From positions 1-22,957 of the forward strand of contig JAKTTS010000240.1 in NCBI GenBank assembly GCA_030560485.1: a stretch of DNA of 22,957 nt, in the 5' to 3' direction. The notes beneath the pieces are model-generated. The model was not told the DNA's origin. It did no database searches and saw only the letters and a program-made list of their open reading frames with translations. The DNA is from Ascoidea tarda (nom. inval.). Its lineage: Eukaryota; Ascomycota; Saccharomycetes; Ascoideales; Ascoideaceae. A program made the position numbers and the translations under genes. Shown piece by piece: positions 17,347 to 22,957 of this stretch (the stretch's first letter is position 1; each line of letters begins with the position of its first letter).

Positions 17347-19008
17347 TTATTCTTGATCATTATTAGCTTTTAAGTAATATCTAATGCCCCTAATGAAAAA
17401 GTTAAAAGTCAAATTTTCATTTCTTGCATAAAAAAGAGTTTTTGTATCATCAGTAATTAGAGGGAAATTTAATAAAGAATTTGGAAAATTACGTCTGTTG
17501 GGATTTGGTTTAAGAATAATATCAGGTTTAATATTTCTATAACGATTGATTTCAGAGTTAATTAATTGATCGACTTTTGCTTCAGAAGATATGTTTTGGT
17601 TAATTAAACTTCTTGTGAAGGTAGCAAAGTGTTCCATTCCATCTTTTTTTGATAACAAGATTAAAGTTAATTCAGTGAAAATTAAATCAGAAATAGAAAT
17701 TTGTGGAGAATTTGATTTTTCGTTCTCTTTCTCATTTTCATTTTCATTTTCATTTTTGTTTTCATTTTCGTTTCTGTTTTCATTTTCATTTTCGTTTTTA
17801 GTTGTAGATCGATTATAATTTGCAGTTGGAGCAGGAGTTACGCCAGCATCAGGAAGAATGAAATATGTTTCTCCAGAATTGAAATTAATGATTTTAACAG
17901 AGGGATGTTTTGATTTACCATATAAAGCTTTTAAATCGGCGGCAATTACATTGGAAACATGATCAACGTTTTCCCAAGCGTCACCAGATTGCTCGTAAAT
18001 TGATAGCGTTTTTATTTTTAAAGCAGAACACCAAGATGCTATTGTTGCGGTTTCAGTTAGGATTCTGATTTTTTCTGAAGCTTTGAATTCCGATTCAGCT
18101 ACAAAATGGTTATAATTTGAATAAGCAGCCTTCAAGTTTTCTGGAGTTTCAGGGATAGTCCAATTGCCACTTGAATTCATTTTAGGGTCTTGGATATCAT
18201 CAGGAGGAGAGGCGACTCTTTTGTTTTTTGATAGGATGATGGAAATATGGTTTGGAAGGGAATTATCAGAAGTTGGTAGTAAGGCCTTTTGAACAGAGAT
18301 ATAGTTCAATGGAACAATAGTGGCCAAAAATTGAGAGGTTATTGCTTCGACCAAATTCGAATGAAGAGAATATACATTGGTTAAAAAGTGATTTAAAGAA
18401 TCCTTTGAGAAATTAGAAGAGATATTTGAAGGATTGAGGAAACTCAAGATTTTTGGGATTGACAATAAACTTGAAATTTTAAAGGGTGATGGAAAACCTA
18501 AAGAAATATTTAAGGCATTGAAAGTAGCAACTAGATAATGTGAAAAGGATTCGATGAAGATACCAAGAGTTTCTTTAGCAAAAAGGTATAAATTTAAGAA
18601 GAAGAAGACAACACTAAAAAAAACAAAGTATAACGATGCTTGGATTTGTTCTGGAGTATAAACAGCGTAGATTTGGTTTAGAATTGAATTAAAATATAAA
18701 CTCAAGTAGTTTTCTCGATTGATTTCAGTTTTCTTGGGACTTTCATTTTGAGATTCGTTAGTCTGATCATCGACTGGATTATCAACTGGATTATCAACTG
18801 GATTATCAACTGGATTATCAACTGGATTATCAACTGGATTATCAACTGGATTATCAACTGGATTATCAACTGGATTATCAACTGGATTATCAACTGGATT
18901 ATCAACTGGATTATCAACTGGATTATCAACTGGATTATCAACTGGATTATCGATTTGGTTGTTGATTTTATACAATGATTCGTCCATAGTAGATGGATTG
19001 ATTGACAT
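17347..19008 (-). CDS. NUS1: Nus1, regulatory subunit of cis-prenyltransferase
   Basis: The product is 553 aa, against 375 in S. cerevisiae. Nus1 pairs with Rer2 or Srt1 at the ER to make the polyprenyl chain of dolichol, the lipid carrier for glycosylation. Seen: an N-terminal array of 15 NPVD repeats (about 21-80), a membrane segment (about 123-143, ASLYFVFFSVVFFFLNLYLF), then a degenerate cis-prenyltransferase domain: LPNHISIIL (about 251-259), IASWCSALKIKTLSIYEQSG (about 323-342) and a C-terminal region with DLIFTELTLILLSKK. An Asn-Glu repeat insert lies at about 404-431. The extra length comes mainly from the repeats and a longer membrane-proximal region. The ATG at 19008 opens the frame; a second Met is at residue 8. 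The key substrate-binding residues of catalytic subunits are not apparent, as expected. Confidence 0.8.
   Translation of the reverse strand: MSINPSTMDESLYKINNQIDNPVDNPVDNPVDNPVDNPVDNPVDNPVDNPVDNPVDNPVDNPVDNPVDNPVDNPVDNPVDDQTNESQNESPKKTEINRENYLSLYFNSILNQIYAVYTPEQIQASLYFVFFSVVFFFLNLYLFAKETLGIFIESFSHYLVATFNALNISLGFPSPFKISSLLSIPKILSFLNPSNISSNFSKDSLNHFLTNVYSLHSNLVEAITSQFLATIVPLNYISVQKALLPTSDNSLPNHISIILSKNKRVASPPDDIQDPKMNSSGNWTIPETPENLKAAYSNYNHFVAESEFKASEKIRILTETATIASWCSALKIKTLSIYEQSGDAWENVDHVSNVIAADLKALYGKSKHPSVKIINFNSGETYFILPDAGVTPAPTANYNRSTTKNENENENRNENENKNENENENEKENEKSNSPQISISDLIFTELTLILLSKKDGMEHFATFTRSLINQNISSEAKVDQLINSEINRYRNIKPDIILKPNPNRRNFPNSLLNFPLITDDTKTLFYARNENLTFNFFIRGIRYYLKANNDQE
17715..17803. 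repeat. Hexanucleotide-type repeat coding for Asn-Glu
   Basis: Imperfect repeats of CATTTT/CGTTTT on the plus strand encode an Asn-Glu-rich tract with occasional Lys or Arg inside the NUS1 prenyltransferase-like domain. It is probably a surface loop expansion. The copies differ slightly, so it looks older than the NPVD array. Confidence 0.75.
18769..18960. repeat. 12-bp coding minisatellite (16 units, 14 identical)
   Basis: The unit ATCAACTGGATT (plus strand) is repeated perfectly 14 times at 18781-18948. A one-base variant (18769-18780) and a degenerate unit (18949-18960) flank it. Read on the minus strand within NUS1 it encodes Asn-Pro-Val-Asp over and over. Since 12 is a multiple of three, other frames stay open too, which yields spurious tetrapeptide ORFs on both strands. 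Confidence 0.97.
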
Positions 19009-19314
19009 CAGAGTAGGTAATTGATTGGTGATTGATCAACGATAAAGGGTTTTAATCAATTGATTATACTGTATACAAAAAATATAGGAACTGCGAGTGA
19101 CAATTTACAAAGATTATAAAGACAAATTAAACCAAGTGGCAAAAAAAGAGGAAGGGTGGTTTCTTTTATAGTTATTGTGTATTTATAGCACTCAATTGAT
19201 TTGAGAGATACCAACTGAAATTTACAGGGATGACGAGATATGTATAGGGAAAGGAGAAAAAAACAGCGGAAAGCACAAAAGAGCTGAATCTATAAAGTAG
19301 CATTTAAGTGGTGA
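19009..19314. other. Intergenic: NUS1 promoter and HEM15 3' flank
   Basis: About 306 bp between two minus-strand genes. TATA-like boxes lie on the minus strand at 19187-19180 (TATAAATA) and 19170-19163 (TATAAAAG), 155-180 bp upstream of the NUS1 ATG. No gene. Confidence 0.5.
19180..19191 (-). promoter_or_regulatory. Candidate TATA box with GTGC flank, NUS1
   Basis: The minus strand reads GTGCTATAAATA about 172 bp upstream of the NUS1 ATG. Compare GCGCTATATAAA (GH63-like gene) and GCGCTATAAAAA (HEM15). Confidence 0.45.
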
Positions 19315-20616
<1,302 letters not shown>

Positions 20617-20634
20617 TCAGCTCTTTCTCTCTCT

Positions 20635-20647
20635 CTTTTTATAGCGC
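20635..20647 (-). promoter_or_regulatory. Candidate TATA box with GCGC flank, HEM15
   Basis: The minus strand reads GCGCTATAAAAAG about 86 bp upstream of the HEM15 ATG. TATAAAAA matches the yeast TATA consensus. The adjoining GGCGC resembles the metazoan BREu (SSRCGCC) placed just before the TATA box, though yeast is not known to use such an element. Confidence 0.55.
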
Positions 20648-20813
20648 CGAGATGTCACCAGAGGTCTGGTTAGCCACACCCCCTTGGACGCGCTCAAATA
20701 TGGGGTCTAGAGCAGGGGTCTGTTTCACTTCCGAGATTGCTTCCAGTGGCGTAGTTGCTGCTTAGTTTTGGATTTGTGAAGCTGCTCAAATGGAGTTGGA
20801 TGGAAGTGTTGAA

Positions 20814-20859
20814 ATTGAGCAGAAATAATAGGTGTAATTGAGCAGAAGCAATAGGTGTA
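20814..20859. repeat. 23-bp tandem duplication upstream of HEM15
   Basis: Two adjacent 23-bp copies (20814-20836 and 20837-20859) beginning ATTGAGCAGAA and ending AATAGGTGTA differ at two neighbouring bases. They lie about 265-310 bp upstream of the HEM15 ATG. They may be a duplicated regulatory site or a chance tandem duplication. Confidence 0.85.
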
Positions 20860-20940
20860 ATTTGTGTGGTCATTATGGTCACCTCTGTGTATATGGCAGC
20901 AGAACGTAAATAATTGTGGTGCATCTTGGATGGTTTCCTA

Positions 20941-21483
20941 ATGATGACTAACAAAAGCAGTGGTTATATGTTACTATTCAAATATTTTAAGAATATTCCA
21001 TGTATTGATGCTTTATTATTCCAGACAATCTTGAAGTTTCGCATTAATTGTTTCATGAACTTGGCATATAATGTTCTAAGGCATTTGAAAATAAAATAGA
21101 ATGTGATTGCTCTAAACTCAGATTTTATTTGACATGATCTTCCAAAAACAAAAAAAACAGCACGCACAATATTAAGAAATTGTCATTTTTTCATATGACG
21201 CTTATCGATAACAGCGACAGGAAACGAATTAATACTGATAGGCAACCTGGTTTTTGCAAATTTTCGAATGAAAAGCACAATAGTAATTTCCAATACTGAT
21301 AATCACGCCTCATGCTTTGATGCTTTCCAACCATGGTTTCAAATATTTTGGAGATTGAACCTTTTGAATTTTTAAAATGAAAAAAAACATCGTCAAATCT
21401 CATTAAAATCACAAAATAACATGAGTAAAATTCCAATCAAACAAAAATATCGTGATAGAATAGATTTTTTGGTTAAAAAGTAA
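20941..21483 (+). pseudogene. Possible decayed coding region, family uncertain
   Basis: One plus-strand frame from ATG 20941 to a TAA at 21481-21483 (181 codons) has only four internal stops (21097, 21151, 21208, 21379), against about 14 expected for random 30%-GC DNA by my rough estimate. The first 52 codons are open and include ALLFQTILKF...MNLAYNVLRHLK, faintly like an F-box. The stretch after 21211 is open for 56 codons. A minus-strand frame (21191-21436) is also open for 81 codons, so the coding strand is unsure. No confident family match. Confidence 0.3.
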
Positions 21484-21875
21484 ATTAAATCGAGCATTCA
21501 GCACATGTAAATGCAGGTATTTTAGCACAACATCCCTTATTCAATAGCTTATCTACAATGAATAAGATAATCATACATTAATATAAGACAATTAAATCAA
21601 CATACTGGGGTTCCATGCAAGAGAGGATTTTGATATGTAATGTCCTATATGACTGTTTTAGTCTCCTGAAAAGATATCCGAGTTGAATAAAAAATTATTT
21701 TCATTAATTTGTCTTCAAGAATGTCCTTGATTGACGGCACAAGTTACTGTTTAAATGAAATGGACATTCTTTTTTTATCCCGTTCATATCCTATTCATAT
21801 CCTATTCATCACTATATTATCCATACAACTTATATTCCTTGTCTAATTAAGGGAATCATTAATTTACTTCCCAAA
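21484..21875. other. Intergenic or decayed DNA with short repeats
   Basis: No gene. A 10-bp inverted repeat AAGAATGTCC / GGACATTCTT (21717-21726 and 21762-21771) is followed by two tandem TTCATATCCTA copies (21783-21804). Confidence 0.45.
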
Positions 21876-22319
21876 ATGAAAGTTCAAGAACCGATACCAT
21901 CATGCCAACATTTTGGTCACATAATGCTGATTAAGTTGATAAATATGATATTCTTTTGGTTAACAATTGATAGAGTATGATTATTCACTTTATCAGATAA
22001 TAGTTTAGTTAAGTTTTGTGCATCAAAAGTACTATTTCGAAATTCAACATCAATTCATCTGTCTCCTTGTAATTATCAGTCTTGTTTAAAGATCTATTTT
22101 GATGACTTTTATCTATTCAAGTTTTGATTATTAAATTACTGCAAAAATTTAAGGTATTTCTTTGAAAATTCAGATGAAACACATACTTTTCATATTCTAA
22201 AACAATTATCAGAAAGTTCAAATAATTCGAAAAACATTAATAAGCTTTAACAGTTAATATTAAGTAATTTTAAAATTTTAAAATTTTTAACATTTTTAAA
22301 AATGTCACTGTTTTTTTAA
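21876..22319 (+). pseudogene. Possible decayed coding region, weak F-box-like character
   Basis: A single plus-strand frame from ATG 21876 to TAA 22317-22319 (148 codons) contains three internal stops where I would expect about 11 in DNA this AT-rich. The residues LFTLSDNSLVKFCASKVLFR, after MLIKLINMIFFWLTIDRV, recall the hydrophobic spacing of yeast F-box domains. The following text (LNYCKNLRYFFENS, FHILKQLSESS) could be leucine-rich repeats. This is a resemblance only. It is convergent with the sirtuin relic to its right. Confidence 0.3.
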
Positions 22320-22378
22320 GATATTCCAAATGTAAGTCAGCCCAAAAACAATAACAATAAAAGGAGAAGAGTAGAAAT

Positions 22379-22957
22379 TTAAAATAGCACACCAAATGAC
22401 AAGGAATTTAAATAATACCAAACAATTCCTAACAATTTTAAGAATGGGTTTTGGACTTTTTGACAGAATTCACTAACTTTTGAAGGTAAATTTTCAAAGA
22501 GAAAAAGACCTAGGAAGTTTCAGCAGCTACCAACAAATCAATCTCCTGAGCAAAATTAGAATCAGCAGATGCATGAGGCCTTTCAGGCAGAGATTTTCCA
22601 TAGAGCACAACAGAAGGTTTCAAATAATCAGGATAATTATCATGAGTGAAAAAAAGAGATTTTTTACTGTTGAAAGCACCAATGGTTATAATAAAAGCAT
22701 CGTGTTATTGATCGTATTGAATGCAGTGAATTGAAGCGAATGATATGCGAGCTTTGGTAATTTTTTGTTTTGAGATTGGTGCTATTCACTTCAAATAAGC
22801 AATATTTTGAGTGAGAATTCAAATTAAATTTGTTTTTCCGTTTATAGATTTCAACAACTAATGGAATCTTATAAAAATGAGATACATCAAAGATGGACAC
22901 AGCGCTTTACTAATAGCAAAAAATGGTATGGGATCTTATGTGAAAAGCTCAATCTCC
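22379..22957 (-). pseudogene. Decayed Hst2/SIRT2-type sirtuin (NAD-dependent deacetylase) relic, running off the right edge
   Basis: Minus-strand pieces appear in sirtuin order. At 22935-22861 is DPIPFFAISKALCP...FH, like DPxPFYxLAKxLYP...THY in Hst2. In the same frame at 22812-22789 is TQNIAYLK for TQNIDTLE; His to Thr spans 17 residues, as in the family, with in-frame stops between. In another frame HIIRFNSLHSIRSITRCFYY (about 22747-22688) stands where the active-site His-Gly and first zinc cysteines belong, both damaged. A third frame, 22623-22513, gives LKPSVVLYGKSLPE and EIDLLVAAETS for LKPDIVFFGESLP and DLLLVMGTS. Then ENLPSKVSEF (from about 22490), for PFASLPEEI, continues to a stop at 22379. 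Frame changes and several stops mean it cannot make an active enzyme. The N-terminal NAD site (GAGxSTxAGIPDFR) lies beyond the window. Confidence 0.65.

Noticed and set aside
18702-18978. Tetrapeptide-repeat ORFs on both strands over the 12-bp array
   Set aside because: Side effect of a repeat unit divisible by three; NUS1 is the real gene.
22480-22734. 84-codon plus-strand frame at the right end
   Set aside because: Starts at TTG and is antisense to the better-supported sirtuin relic.
22825-22957. Plus-strand open frame running off the right edge (includes MESYKNEIHQRW)
   Set aside because: Considered as the start of a partial gene, but it lies antisense to the DPIPFF...FH sirtuin segment and has no recognisable match.
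22379-22957. Retroelement polymerase or integrase remnant
   Set aside because: I first suspected a mobile-element relic here. The ordered sirtuin motifs explain the segment better, and no terminal repeats were seen.

Overview
This is chromosomal DNA of a budding yeast (Saccharomycotina). The evidence is short introns with GTATGT / TACTAAC / TAG signals, compact AT-rich intergenic DNA, and homologues of yeast genes throughout. No bacterial, viral or transposon gene was recognised.

Left block (about 0.8-14.6 kb), left to right: a VIK1/CIK1-type Kar3 partner (-), the mitochondrial ferredoxin YAH1 (-, one intron), the SNARE VTI1 (+), a cytosolic GH63-like protein homologous to S. cerevisiae YMR196W (-, one intron), a GYP5/GYL1-type Rab GAP (-) and a probable SPG5 homologue (-). 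In S. cerevisiae these genes are split between two duplicated segments (VIK1-YAH1-GYP5 on chromosome XVI; SPG5-GYL1-YMR196W-VTI1-CIK1 on chromosome XIII). Here they form one interleaved block with matching orientations. This suggests a yeast outside the whole-genome duplication that keeps a near-ancestral order, with ICY1/2, RPL36 and MRPL24 missing from the interval.

Right block (14.9-20.6 kb): a GT71 (Mnn1-family) mannosyltransferase (+), NUS1 (-, with a 12-bp minisatellite coding for repeated Asn-Pro-Val-Asp) and ferrochelatase HEM15 (-). NUS1 makes the dolichol backbone needed for glycosylation and GT71 enzymes trim out glycans in the Golgi. YAH1 and HEM15 both serve mitochondrial iron use (Fe-S clusters, haem). 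I read these as shared themes, not as a regulated cluster.

Far right (20.9-22.96 kb): no intact gene, but this looks like a gene graveyard. The minus strand at the right edge carries a decayed Hst2/SIRT2-type sirtuin with recognisable motifs. Two plus-strand stretches have unusually few stops and look like further relics.

Base composition swings sharply. Gene 5' ends and promoters are GC-rich (60% in 14821-14880 by direct count) while 3' parts are AT-rich (23% in 15541-15600). Several ORF starts at non-ATG codons were moved to the first good ATG, and two first exons too short for an ORF scan were recovered from splice signals.
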